A stretch of DNA of 64,000 bases from Labilibaculum antarcticum. Its GTDB lineage: Bacteria; Bacteroidota; Bacteroidia; Bacteroidales; Marinifilaceae. Location of the stretch: the NCBI RefSeq assembly GCF_002356295.1, contig NZ_AP018042.1:868001-932000 (forward strand). Reading direction: 5' to 3'. Made by a program: the position numbers and the translations under genes. Below the pieces are notes generated by a model. That model did no database searches and was not told the DNA's origin. It saw only the letters and a program-made list of their open reading frames with translations. Of the stretch, positions 1 to 9,190 are shown one piece after another; position 1 is the first letter of the stretch, and each line of letters starts with the position of its first letter.

Positions 1-445
1 CCTTTACAGAATTTATTAGTTGATTTGGATCCAATTATTTTGCCATAAATTAATAGATCTTCACTCGAATCTCTTTAGCCTTTTTGGTATCCATTCTATC
101 AAAGGAATATCCTCCAGCCACATCCTTGAATGTTTCCTATTCAAAATGGATTATTTGAGAAATCAAGCTAATAAAAAAACGTTTACTAAACAGAATTTAG
201 GCATTAGAGGTAAACGTTAAATATTATCGGTGCTCTACACCTATTGGCATGTGTACATTGAGTACAGAGTACCCTAATATTTGTAGTATGGAAGTTTTTT
301 AATAAAGGCAGGTTTAGATCACCCAAATATTTGTAGCAATTCTGATTACGAATACATTGAGCTGCAGAGCACCGAGAATATTTGTAGTACCAAAACTTGT
401 TTGTGAAAGAAGGTGCGAAGCACTGTAATATCAATTTAGCATCAA
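1..445. repeat. Gene-free stretch with three degenerate ~50-bp repeats
   Basis: No convincing gene is visible here. Three near-copies of AATATTTGTAGTA occur at about 276, 326 and 377, spaced 50 and 51 bases apart, and the flanking words TACATTGAG and AGAGCACC recur around the first and third copies. The open frames crossing this area (20-220 plus and 204-434 minus) have Cys/Tyr/Asn-rich translations typical of translated repeats. I read it as a decayed intergenic repeat cluster downstream of tilS. Confidence 0.5.
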
Positions 446-1768
446 CTACGCCAATTCCAATCGAAATATTTTGGTTGTAGCCTTGGTGATCTTGAAGCGG
501 TCATCCATGCGATGACCAACAACCCACACAATTTTACTGCCCGAAATCAATAACCAAGTGTCTTCCTTATCCTGCATAGAGAATTTTTGATCGATGAAGA
601 AATCGGAAATCTTCTTCTTACCCTTCATGCCAATTGGACGAAAAGAATCCCCTTCTTTCCATTTTCTTAAAATTAGCGGGAACTTAAGAAGATTCGAATC
701 TAAACATGCAATTTTCTGATCAGTGGGAAATTTAAATCCTGTTGTTCTATCCAATTTTGAAATTTTTATTTCAAGAGGTATTTTTAGCAGGCTATCCTCC
801 TCAGCGATAGAATATTCATTTTTATTGCTTTCCGAAATCTCAGTAAGAATTAAATACTCCCGGTCGCGAAGCAATTGATGTGTTGCCGAATAAAATAACT
901 TCCCCGAAATTCCATGAATAGATTCTGCAATCTGACGAACATCACGATGATGAAAACCATATGGAGATAAAAGCTCGAACAAATTAGAAACAGGGGCAAG
1001 CAACTCTTTAAGTTTTGGAATTGATATCAACAATTGATTCTCCCGAGTAAAAACCAAATGCAAGCGGTTCTCTTCAATAACCAGGTTGTAAATCTGCTCA
1101 ACTTCACGAAAGCGTTGAACATTCTCCGTCATAGTAGTACGAATGGCCGGATTTATCTCCTCCAAAACAGGCATTATCTGATGACGGATTTTATTCCGAA
1201 CATAATCGGTTTCGGCGTTCGTAGAATCCTCTCTAAACTCAATCGAATTCTCTTTTGCATATTTTAGCAATTGCTTACGAGGAAATGGCAGTAGCGGACG
1301 AACAATCTTCCCTAACTTCGATTTGATTCCTGATAAGCCATGAATACCCGTTCCCCGAGCCAAATTAATAAGCACCGTTTCGGCCACATCATCGGCATGG
1401 TGACCTATGGCAATATACTTGTAATCAAAAGCTTCTCTTAAATCTTCAAACCACTTGTAACGAAGATCCCGAGCAGCCATTTCAATAGAAATTTTATTCT
1501 CTGCAGCGTATGTTTTAGTGTCAAAATCTTTTGAATAAAAAGGCAGGCCCTTCTCCCTTGCCAAATTCTTTACAAATTCAAAATCACCATCCGATTCATC
1601 GCTTCGCAAATGAAAATTACAATGCGCTACTCCACATTCAACCTCCATTTCGCAAAGAAGATTGAGCAAAACAACGGAGTCTACTCCACCGCTTACCGTA
1701 ACCAATATTTTTTCATCACGGTAAAATAATTTTTCTTCTTCTACAAAACGGACAATTTTACGCAGCAT
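446..1768 (-). CDS. tilS: tRNA(Ile)-lysidine synthetase TilS
   Basis: TilS uses ATP to attach lysine to C34 of the tRNA-Ile whose anticodon is CAU, so that it reads AUA; it is an essential cytoplasmic enzyme. The PP-loop motif SGGVDS lies at residues 26-31, and the HHADDVAETVLINLARGTG segment around residue 122 is the usual second conserved block. The C-terminal third, including the GDSFRPIGMKGKKKISDFF region, matches the TilS C-terminal substrate-binding domain. The 440-residue length suits Bacteroidota TilS. It lies 63 bases downstream of pabB on the same strand, so the two may be co-transcribed. Confidence 0.95.
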   Translation of the reverse strand: MLRKIVRFVEEEKLFYRDEKILVTVSGGVDSVVLLNLLCEMEVECGVAHCNFHLRSDESDGDFEFVKNLAREKGLPFYSKDFDTKTYAAENKISIEMAARDLRYKWFEDLREAFDYKYIAIGHHADDVAETVLINLARGTGIHGLSGIKSKLGKIVRPLLPFPRKQLLKYAKENSIEFREDSTNAETDYVRNKIRHQIMPVLEEINPAIRTTMTENVQRFREVEQIYNLVIEENRLHLVFTRENQLLISIPKLKELLAPVSNLFELLSPYGFHHRDVRQIAESIHGISGKLFYSATHQLLRDREYLILTEISESNKNEYSIAEEDSLLKIPLEIKISKLDRTTGFKFPTDQKIACLDSNLLKFPLILRKWKEGDSFRPIGMKGKKKISDFFIDQKFSMQDKEDTWLLISGSKIVWVVGHRMDDRFKITKATTKIFRLELA

Positions 1769-1831
1769 TAATTAAGAGTTAATGATTTAATATGAGTTTT
1801 GAATTACAAGGATTTAAAGTTAAGAAATCCC

Positions 1832-3142
1832 TTACTCTTTTAGCACTTTCATTATGGCTTTTGCTTTTAACATGCATTCCTCATATTCCTTTTCAGGATT
1901 TGACTGCATGGTAATAGCCCCACCCACCATAAAAGACAAATAATGATTCATAGCGTTATACTGAATACTTCGAATTACCACATTAAAATCAAAATCTCCA
2001 TCGGGTGTAATATAACCAACTGCACCTGAAAATAGTCCTCGCTTAGTCGATTCATATTTCTCAATCAATTTCATGGCCCTAACTTTTGGTGCTCCGGTCA
2101 TCGATCCCATAGGAAAAGTCTGACGAATTGCCTCTATAAAATGAATACCTTCTTTCAATTCAGAAACTACAGTTGATATCATTTGGTGCACCTGCGGGAA
2201 TGAATAGATACCACATAATTCCTCCACAATAACCGAATTCTTCTCTGCTGTTCGCGATAAATCGTTACGAACCAAATCTACGATCATGATATTCTCTGCT
2301 CTTTCCTTCGGATCAGAAAACAAACTCTCTTTAATCAGCTTGTCTTCCTCCTCGTTAGCTCCTCGCTTTGCAGTCCCTTTTATGGGTTGCGATATAATTT
2401 TTTGTCCCACCTTTTTAAGGTATCGTTCCGGACTAGCCGATAACAAATACTTCTCGCCCATGCGGTAAAAACAGGAATATGGCGTTGGCGAAACCTTCAT
2501 TAATTTCCGAAATGTTTGCCTTGGCGGGATATAGGTATCCTCAGCATAAAATTCCTGACAAAAATTCACTTCATAGATATCACCTCTGCGGATGTGCTCT
2601 TTCAATTGCTGAATCGCTTTTAAATACTCATCTGTGCTGATTTTTAATTGAATCTCCGAAACAGCAACATCTTTCTCTTTCGGTACAGTAAAATGCTGGA
2701 TATTCTTTACCAAATTATAAATATCCTCTTCGGTAAATTCCTCATCGTAATAATGAACTAATAAAGTATCTACATCTAAGAGGAAAACCCACCGAGGACG
2801 GAAAAAATTCATTTCCGGCATGCATAAGCGATCCTGATTTTTAGAAGTAAGCTTCTCAATCTCATTTTTAAGATCGTAGCCGAAATAACCAAACCACCAA
2901 TCTTTTGCTGAATCGACCTCCGCTTTTAAAGCGTCGAAACAATTTTGCACAGGCTCAATAATCTGAAGGGCATCAATACCAGCAACCAACTCGTAAGTAT
3001 TGTACTCCATTTTCGAGTTCGCCTTTTGATTCACCTCATGACTATCGAGAATACTAACGTATTGAAACTTCTTGCTCCAAAACAGTAACTGCTCCTTAAA
3101 TTTCGATGTATCGGATATGTGGAAAGTAAGCCTTTTTCGCAT
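1832..3142 (-). CDS. pabB: Aminodeoxychorismate synthase component I (PabB-like)
   Basis: This is a chorismate-binding enzyme that makes 4-amino-4-deoxychorismate for folate synthesis, working with a PabA glutaminase that is not in the window. The C-terminal chorismate-binding domain is clear: PIKGTAKRG (the Lys of PIKGT is typical of PabB rather than TrpE), DLVRNDLSRTA, and FPMGSMTGAPKVRAM. The length of 436 residues is normal. The N-terminal half is the usual weakly conserved anthranilate-synthase-I-type lobe. It is upstream of tilS on the same strand. TrpE is the alternative, but no trp genes are near and the PIKGT signature argues for PabB. Confidence 0.9.
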   Translation of the reverse strand: MRKRLTFHISDTSKFKEQLLFWSKKFQYVSILDSHEVNQKANSKMEYNTYELVAGIDALQIIEPVQNCFDALKAEVDSAKDWWFGYFGYDLKNEIEKLTSKNQDRLCMPEMNFFRPRWVFLLDVDTLLVHYYDEEFTEEDIYNLVKNIQHFTVPKEKDVAVSEIQLKISTDEYLKAIQQLKEHIRRGDIYEVNFCQEFYAEDTYIPPRQTFRKLMKVSPTPYSCFYRMGEKYLLSASPERYLKKVGQKIISQPIKGTAKRGANEEEDKLIKESLFSDPKERAENIMIVDLVRNDLSRTAEKNSVIVEELCGIYSFPQVHQMISTVVSELKEGIHFIEAIRQTFPMGSMTGAPKVRAMKLIEKYESTKRGLFSGAVGYITPDGDFDFNVVIRSIQYNAMNHYLSFMVGGAITMQSNPEKEYEECMLKAKAIMKVLKE

Positions 3143-3373
3143 GGCGCAAATTTAAGGAAAAGATACATAGATTCGCATCTATCCTGCAAAATAGACGAAA
3201 TATTAAAATACGATATGAAGTGAATATTAATTTTAGGATACCTTCCCTGAACTATATATGATCATTTTGTTTGAATGGCTTATCTGAAACTCATAGAAGA
3301 CATTTTGTTCGTTGGACTTAATATCTGAAATTCAGTCAATTTTTTTTTATTCTATTTCAGAATAAAACGCCAA

Positions 3374-3813
3374 TTACTCCTTTTTTTGAACAAAGGAAAA
3401 GCCTTTATCCTGATCTCCCAAAACCTGAATTTCAAGTTTCGTTTTAGTAACTTTTTTGTATTGATTTTTTTTAGGAAAGTCGTGCTTCTTGTTTTCAAAT
3501 GAGAAACAAGAATTATCCGACTCGTTCAAGACAAATGAAACGGAAACGCCTTCATTCTGATCAGGAACAGTAGCCTGATAAACAATTGAACCACCCTCTA
3601 TTTTAATACGAAGAGTTTCAGTAATATTCTTTTGTCCGTCAACCAGCTTGTATGCAAATCCTGTTAATTCTGAGCTGCCAACCCGCTCCCACACCTCAAA
3701 TTTTTCTTTTCCTTCTACTTTCCAAGTCCCTTCTAGGAAATAGAGTTTGGAAAGTTCGTTTGAAGTACAACAAATGCAGATTAAGCTAAAAAAAAGACAC
3801 TTACAGCTTTCAT
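3374..3813 (-). pseudogene. DUF6265-like lipoprotein, frameshifted in signal peptide
   Basis: The in-frame body (W-E-R-V...HDFPKKNQYKKV...) resembles the small beta-barrel DUF6265 family of Bacteroidota lipoproteins of unknown function. Reading further upstream in the same frame gives CICCTSNELSKLYFLEGTW, the end of a lipoprotein signal and the family's N-terminal strand, but no start codon. A good start and signal peptide (MKAVSVFF) lies at 3813 in another frame. The two frames meet at a run of eight T on the coding strand (A8 at 3788-3795); nine would restore one ORF. So this is either a genuine homopolymer frameshift, a phase-variable tract or an assembly error. The shorter reading starting at 3694 lacks the signal. 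Confidence 0.6.
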
Positions 3814-4517
3814 CCTAATCAATTTTGAGATAATTCTGGATCAGGAGATAAGTTTGGATCTCCTTACTAATCATGCATAAATTGTAGTCAAGCGAAAAGG
3901 GAAGTATTTTACATTTGTCCCTTTGTTATCATTTTTTTCTCGGTCCCGATCCTTATCGGGAGCTCAAATAGTTTAGCCCGGGGTAAATGAGCACAGCGAA
4001 TGCCACCCTGGGATATTAATGTGGCAGTAAGTACCGGCGCAGGTAAAGATAACATTTGGAAAGCAATTCGAGTTTGCGTCGGAATAGCAAAAGGCTTTCC
4101 CTCACAGCTTGAAAAATTGAAATCCGAACCTTAGGACAGTCCCAATAATTAGTGAGTCAAAACTTGTTTTTAGGATGGTTTCGAATGTTACCAATTTTCA
4201 ATAAATGGAGTAAATCTCATTGTTTTTTGCTTGTCCTTTAGCCAGACGGGCTTCTACTTTTTCCTTAGATGAAAAAGTAGACAAAAAATCATTGACAACG
4301 TCCTCAATCACCCGTTACTAGTTCGATTGCTAAACAAAAAGAACTCGCTACGCTCAAACAGCTTTTTGTTCTTAACGCTCTCTTCACTAAACGGGTCCCG
4401 ATCTCCGGACTCAATGTCAAATCTACATCCTCGAAGAATTGCGATTTTGCATATTCATGAACTAAAAAATAGCTAATTCAAATCTCAGACCCAACTTTTA
4501 CCGGTGATCCTTAATTA
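3814..4517. other. 700-bp gene-free intergenic region
   Basis: No ORF with coding character is visible on either strand. A short perfect hairpin (CCCGAT, loop CCTT, ATCGGG) lies at 3945-3960. The stretch from about 4220 to 4410 is rich in short inverted words such as CTTTTTC/GAAAAAG and CAAAAAG/CTTTTTG, resembling the long dispersed repeats that fill intergenic gaps in Bacteroidota. I assign no function. Confidence 0.4.
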
Positions 4518-5036
4518 TTACTCCATTTTCACAACTAAATCATCAACGGAACCATATTCAATCAGAGTTTTAAAATCGGTATACTCAATAATTTTAGAAT
4601 TATTTTCTGCAACCACCTCATCTATCATACTCTTTGTAGCCAATCCACTAACAAGAACTCGACTATCAGTATTTACATAAACGAAAATACAGTTACTCAC
4701 ATGATCTGCACTAAATTTAGGCAATGAATCACCCACAAACACGATTAAATTCAGCATCTTATCCTCGAAGATATATTTCTTTCTCGAATAGTTTTTTTTA
4801 GTTCGCTTATCCCAATCAAATTTCCGAAGACCTATCAGATTCTCAAAAGCATATTCTGAAAATATATCATTTCGTAAACTACTATAATATAAATCACCCT
4901 CCACTCTATCCCTCAATTTACCCATGTCTGCTAAATCAAGATGCTTTAATGCTATCAATTGAATATTGGCTTCAATATATTTAGGGATATTCACTCTTTT
5001 AAAATAAACCAATTGATTTATAAGTACTTTATTCAT
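4518..5036 (-). CDS. Hypothetical protein, 172 aa
   Basis: I do not recognise a family. The product is soluble, with no signal peptide or membrane segment. It is Lys/Asp/Glu-rich, with a hydrophobic strand LNLIVFVGDSLPKF near residue 95 and another, NCIFVYVNTDSRVLVSGLA, near residue 115. Together they suggest a small alpha/beta fold. The gene stands alone, with 700 bases of empty DNA downstream and 340 upstream. The ATG at 5036 is the first plausible start and has an A-rich leader. The low-GC, A/T-ending codon use looks like that of the neighbours. Confidence 0.6.
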   Translation of the reverse strand: MNKVLINQLVYFKRVNIPKYIEANIQLIALKHLDLADMGKLRDRVEGDLYYSSLRNDIFSEYAFENLIGLRKFDWDKRTKKNYSRKKYIFEDKMLNLIVFVGDSLPKFSADHVSNCIFVYVNTDSRVLVSGLATKSMIDEVVAENNSKIIEYTDFKTLIEYGSVDDLVVKME

Positions 5037-5327
5037 CCTAATAAAAATTCAATATAAGTATTCGTTTTCATTGTGTCTATTTCAGCAATAAACCTATGAA
5101 TTAAAAAAGTATAGTTCTCAAAAATTTAAAATGGTGTCTATTTCTCATCAACAAGTCTTAGTTGGAACATTTCATTTCCCCAATAATTTACACTTATTAA
5201 TTGATTTGAAATCATCCTGTTTTCTTGAATAACCTGATCACAAGATACGAAAAAATAGTTGCTTTCAGCCTGAATATTGACGACCCCGCTGATTCATTGA
5301 GTCAATCCTAAAATATTTTAAAATAAA

Positions 5328-5351
5328 AAAGGCAACCGTATGGTTGCCTTT
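5328..5351 (-). terminator. Rho-independent terminator after yhdH-like gene
   Basis: AAAGGCAACC, loop GTAT, GGTTGCCTTT forms a perfect 10-bp stem 24 bases beyond the stop codon of the minus-strand oxidoreductase gene. An A-rich run on the plus strand gives the U tract on the minus transcript. The rest of 5037-5374 shows no gene. Confidence 0.8.
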
Positions 5352-5374
5352 ACATCTAACTATTTTTGCTTAAG

Positions 5375-6373
5375 CTAAATTTTTACAATTACTCTACCGC
5401 GACTCTTCTTTGCCAACATCAAGTCGATGTAAATATCTAAATTCTCTAAAGAAGATTCAATAACCTGCTCATTATTATTGTACTCATTCCACTCGGCAGC
5501 CAACTTGTCCCAAACTTTTTGGCGCAACTCCATTGGGCATTTTTGAGAATCGATGCCAATTAGACTAATTCCATTTAGAATAAAAGGATACATGGTCATT
5601 GCCAAATCTCCCGAACCAACATTACCACAACAGGTCACATTCCCCATTGGCTTACAAGCTTTAAGAAGAGTATGCAAAGTATTTCCACCAATTACATCAA
5701 TGGCTCCGGCCCATAATGGTCGCAACAAGGGTCTGCCCGATTGATCGTCGGTAATTTCACTGCTAATACGACTAGCAACGCCTAATTCGTGTAATTCATC
5801 TTCACCACCACTTTTCTCGAAAGTAGCTGCAATTACTTCAAAGCCTAAACTAGCCAATATACTAATAGCAATACTACCTACTCCACCAAGAGCGCCTGTA
5901 ACAACTACTGGCCCCATCTCTGGAGTTTGTCCGGCTGCAAGCAATCTATATACCGATAAGGCTGCAGTAAATCCGGCAGTACCGTAAATCATGGCTTGTC
6001 TCAAACTCAAATCCTTTGGCAAGGCAACTACCCATGCTTCCGGCACTCGAATGTATTCAGCAAAACCACCATCGCTATTCATGCCCAAATCGTAGCTGGT
6101 CACAATCACTTGGTCGCCCACTTTAAATTTATCACTTTCCGAATGCTCCACAACTCCGGCAGCATCAATACCTGGTGTATGAGGGTATTTTCTTGTTACT
6201 CCCTTGTTTCCGGTAACCGAAAGTGCATCTTTAAAATTCAAAGAAGAATACTTCACTTTCACAATTACATCTCCTTCCGGAAGATCTTCGATTTTCCGTT
6301 TTTCAATTCTTCTAATAAATTTTCCATCTTCTTCGTAAATACGAAGTGCTTTAAATTCTGCTTTAGTATCCAT
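5375..6373 (-). CDS. YhdH/AcuI-type acrylyl-CoA reductase / quinone oxidoreductase
   Basis: This is an NADPH-dependent medium-chain dehydrogenase/reductase of the YhdH/AcuI family, which reduces acrylyl-CoA or related enoyl-CoA/quinone substrates in the cytoplasm. Visible family marks are SSLNFKDALSVTG near residue 45, HTPGIDAAGVV near residue 65, and the Rossmann glycine motif VVVTGALGGVGSIAISIL near residue 157. No structural zinc cysteines are present, as expected for this zinc-free branch. The length of 332 residues is normal. It is divergently arranged with an HxlR regulator 78 bases away, which probably controls it in response to a reactive electrophile; that link is inferred from position. 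Confidence 0.85.
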   Translation of the reverse strand: MDTKAEFKALRIYEEDGKFIRRIEKRKIEDLPEGDVIVKVKYSSLNFKDALSVTGNKGVTRKYPHTPGIDAAGVVEHSESDKFKVGDQVIVTSYDLGMNSDGGFAEYIRVPEAWVVALPKDLSLRQAMIYGTAGFTAALSVYRLLAAGQTPEMGPVVVTGALGGVGSIAISILASLGFEVIAATFEKSGGEDELHELGVASRISSEITDDQSGRPLLRPLWAGAIDVIGGNTLHTLLKACKPMGNVTCCGNVGSGDLAMTMYPFILNGISLIGIDSQKCPMELRQKVWDKLAAEWNEYNNNEQVIESSLENLDIYIDLMLAKKSRGRVIVKI

Positions 6374-6450
6374 ATCTTATCCTAATTTAATTCTTATCTT
6401 GCAACGAAGCTACAAGCTTTTTAGTTAAGAATCAAGAACTTACACTTTGG

Positions 6451-6828
6451 TTGGCTACTAACATTTTGTTCGGAATTACTGATTATCAACACGTAAAAAA
6501 CTTTTTTATTTTGAAAAAAGGAGATTGTCCCATCGATACATTCATCAATTACGTTAAGGGAAAGCGAAAAGCAACCATCATTTTGCATTTGATGCAGGGT
6601 ACCAAACGATACAATGAATTAGTGAAACTGTTACCAGATATCAGCGATCGAATGCTCAGTAAAAATCTAAAAGAATTAGAAGAAGATGGTTTGGTGATCC
6701 GTAAGCTTTATCCTGAAGTTCCGCCTAAGGTTGAATACAGCCTTACCGATTTGGGAAAAGAGATTCATCCGATTTTAAAAGCCATGTTTCTAGGTGGTCG
6801 GATTTTTGAAAGATTAACGGAAGAATAA
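6451..6828 (+). CDS. HxlR-family winged-helix transcriptional regulator
   Basis: The core KGKRKATIILHLMQGTKRYNEL...ISDRMLSKNLKELEEDGLVIRKLYPEVPPKVEYSLTDLG is a textbook HxlR winged helix. The Cys of KKGDCPI near residue 26 sits where redox-sensing HxlR/HypR proteins carry their reactive cysteine. There is no ATG before the domain. Translation probably starts at a TTG, either at 6451 or at 6511 just before KKGDCPI; the later start gives a more typical 105-residue length. Its position divergent from the oxidoreductase gene suggests it regulates that gene and itself from the shared 77-bp gap. Confidence 0.85.
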   Translation: MATNILFGITDYQHVKNFFILKKGDCPIDTFINYVKGKRKATIILHLMQGTKRYNELVKLLPDISDRMLSKNLKELEEDGLVIRKLYPEVPPKVEYSLTDLGKEIHPILKAMFLGGRIFERLTEE

Positions 6829-7002
6829 CCCATTAATTTACACAATCGATTTTAGTTAATTTTAATCTAAAATTTGCTGGCAAACTGGAATTTCTATTGG
6901 CAAAATGCTCTCGGCGACCAGAGTTGACCAAAACCACGCGGCAAAATGTAGCCTACTAATTTATCAAATCGATATTATACCTATAATCACCAAATAAAAA
7001 AA

Positions 7003-7020
7003 GGCAATCAACCGATTGCC
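7003..7020 (-). terminator. Bidirectional terminator between HxlR gene and pepT
   Basis: GGCAATC, loop AACC, GATTGCC is flanked by an A run on the left and a T-rich run on the right, so it can terminate both the rightward HxlR transcript and the leftward pepT transcript. Confidence 0.75.
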
Positions 7021-7043
7021 TTTATTTTTATATGATGACTGAA

Positions 7044-8270
7044 TTATTGCTTGGAAATCAGTTCTACAATTTTTAGAATCACCTCTACCGATTTTTCCAT
7101 CGATTCTACGGGAACGTATTCGAATCTTCCGTGAAAGTTATGACCTCCAGCAAAAATATTCGGACAAGGCAAACCCATATAGGATAAGCGACTTCCATCG
7201 GTTCCGCCACGAATTGGGATAATCATTGGCTCAACTCCAACTTGTTTCATTGCCTCCTCAGCAATATCTACAATGTATTTTACCGGCACAATTTTTTCGC
7301 GCATGTTGTAATACTGATTGGTTATTTCAAGGCTTACACTTCCCTCTCCATATTTCTCACAGAATTCATCGCAAAGAGATTGTACAAATTGTTTCCTCTC
7401 CTCATACTTATCCATGTCAAAATCACGAATAATGTATTGAAGATTCGAATTCTCCACACTTCCCGACATCGAAATCAGATGATAGAATCCCTCATATCCT
7501 TCCGTTTTTTCAGGCACTTCGTCTTTTGGTAAACGAGTCAAAAACTCATTGGCAATCAACATCGAGTTAATCATTTTGTCTTTTGCCATTCCTGGATGAA
7601 CATTGCGACCCTTAAAGCTAATTTTTGCAAATGCAGCATTGAAATTCTCATACTGCAACTCTCCAATTTCACCACCATCAAGCGTGTAGGCAAAATCAGC
7701 TCCAAATTTCTTCACATTAAAGAAATCAGCTCCTTTTCCAATTTCCTCATCAGGTGTAAAGCCAATATGAACAGCACCGTGTTTTATTTCCGGATGATTG
7801 GATAAATATTCAATTGCAGTCATGATTTCGGCAACACCGGCTTTATCATCTGATCCTAAAAGAGTAGTTCCATCGGTGGTAATTATCGTTTGACCTTTGT
7901 ATTGTTTTAGCTCTGGAAAATCAACCACTTTCATTACAATGTTCTGTTCCTTATTCAAAAGAATATCATTACCATCATAATTCTCCCAAAACTGAGGCTT
8001 CACATGTTTTCCCGAAAAATCAGGACTGGTATCCATATGAGCTACAAAACCAACCGTAGGTACTTTATGATCCAAATTGGATGGAAGCACAGCCATAACA
8101 TATCCATTCTCATCAAGACTGACATTCTCCAATCCCATTTCTTCCAATTGCTTGGTCAATTCTTCAGCCAAAATCATCTGACCTGGAGTACTGGGAGTTA
8201 ATCCTGTTTCTGTATCCGATTCGGTATTAAACTTTACGTATTGTATAAACTTATCTATTAAGGTACTCAT
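7044..8270 (-). CDS. pepT: Peptidase T (tripeptide aminopeptidase)
   Basis: This M20B metallopeptidase removes N-terminal residues from tripeptides in the cytoplasm. Zinc-site and catalytic motifs are all present: [44 protein letters not shown] and [13 protein letters not shown]. The start is placed at the internal ATG giving MSTLIDKF, the family's usual N terminus. The longer reading from 8312 adds 14 residues ([14 protein letters not shown]) with no family match. The resulting length of 408 residues is normal for PepT. It is monocistronic with its own terminator. Confidence 0.95.
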   Translation of the reverse strand: MSTLIDKFIQYVKFNTESDTETGLTPSTPGQMILAEELTKQLEEMGLENVSLDENGYVMAVLPSNLDHKVPTVGFVAHMDTSPDFSGKHVKPQFWENYDGNDILLNKEQNIVMKVVDFPELKQYKGQTIITTDGTTLLGSDDKAGVAEIMTAIEYLSNHPEIKHGAVHIGFTPDEEIGKGADFFNVKKFGADFAYTLDGGEIGELQYENFNAAFAKISFKGRNVHPGMAKDKMINSMLIANEFLTRLPKDEVPEKTEGYEGFYHLISMSGSVENSNLQYIIRDFDMDKYEERKQFVQSLCDEFCEKYGEGSVSLEITNQYYNMREKIVPVKYIVDIAEEAMKQVGVEPMIIPIRGGTDGSRLSYMGLPCPNIFAGGHNFHGRFEYVPVESMEKSVEVILKIVELISKQ

Positions 8271-8410
8271 ATCTAGTTTTGTATTTAATTGATGCATAAA
8301 TAAACACTTCACAAACCTATGTGGTGAAACGTTGCAATATTACTAAAATGATACTATAAAATGAATTTGGCTGGGAGTTTCTTATCTGCAATTTCAGAAC
8401 TAAAACTCAT

Positions 8411-9094
8411 TTAAATATCATCAGATTTAAATTGAAAACCCAATCGTTTTCCTGTTGGAATTCTTGCATTCTCAATTTTTTCGAACATTTGACCTACCGA
8501 CATAATTTTCACAGTATCGTATGGAGGAACCAATAAATCGAAATTTAAGGAGTAATTAATAGCTGTTTCAACAATATTACGCAAATTATCATGATCGGCA
8601 GTAGAAAGCGATAAATCGGTTTGCAGTAAGCCCAATTGTCTTTTCCCTTCAACAATATAATGTTTCTCACGATTAATGAAAATACGGGCAACCAAATAAC
8701 CTAAATCCTCATAACGAGTGTATTTAAAAGAATCTGCTAAAAAATTATAAACATTAATAATGCCCGAGTAAGCATTATCAGGATTTGTTTTCACGTAAGA
8801 TTGCTTCCATACATTATGATCTCTATTAAACTGAAATACATTGGTATGCAAACTAAATACTAAAATATCAGATGCAATCTTAATTTGATATTCGAATTCT
8901 CCTTTGTCTTCAAAAGACAATAAAACATTTTCATCAACCTCTCCCAATTCATTATTATACTCAGCGATTAAGCTCTGAACCACCTTTCGTAAATCTTCAA
9001 ATATTTCCTTGGTGTTTTTACAAACAACTTGCTTTAAAGAAGCTTTGTCCATAATTGTTGCTAGAATTGCGGCTTTTGTATTTAATATATTCAT
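8411..9094 (-). CDS. Conserved hypothetical protein of Bacteroidota, ~227 aa
   Basis: I recognise this as a protein type commonly found in Bacteroidota but of unknown function. It is soluble and alpha/beta, with no signal peptide. The start is set at the ATG giving MNILNTKAAILATIMDKASLKQ. The longer reading from 9142 runs back into the proS terminator hairpin and is unlikely. Notable segments are VFQFNRDHNVWKQSYV and SGIINVYNFLADSFKYTRYEDLGYLVARIFIN. It lies downstream of proS on the same strand but separated by a strong terminator, so it is probably a separate transcript. Confidence 0.75.
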   Translation of the reverse strand: MNILNTKAAILATIMDKASLKQVVCKNTKEIFEDLRKVVQSLIAEYNNELGEVDENVLLSFEDKGEFEYQIKIASDILVFSLHTNVFQFNRDHNVWKQSYVKTNPDNAYSGIINVYNFLADSFKYTRYEDLGYLVARIFINREKHYIVEGKRQLGLLQTDLSLSTADHDNLRNIVETAINYSLNFDLLVPPYDTVKIMSVGQMFEKIENARIPTGKRLGFQFKSDDI

Positions 9095-9134
9095 TGATTG
9101 TTTGTTTAAATATGAAAAGTAAATATACAAAAAA

Positions 9135-9160
9135 ACAGCCATCAGAAAACTGATGACTGT
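9135..9160 (-). terminator. Terminator of proS
   Basis: ACAGCCATCAG, loop AAAA, CTGATGACTGT forms an 11-bp stem with one mismatch, followed on the minus transcript by a U run. It lies 31 bases past the proS stop codon. Confidence 0.85.
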
Positions 9161-9190
9161 TTGATAACATTAAAAAAATTTACTTTTATG

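Noticed and set aside
204-434. 76-residue minus-strand frame with Cys/Tyr/Asn-rich product
   Set aside because: It is a translation of the degenerate 50-base repeats, with no ribosome-binding sequence or protein-like pattern.
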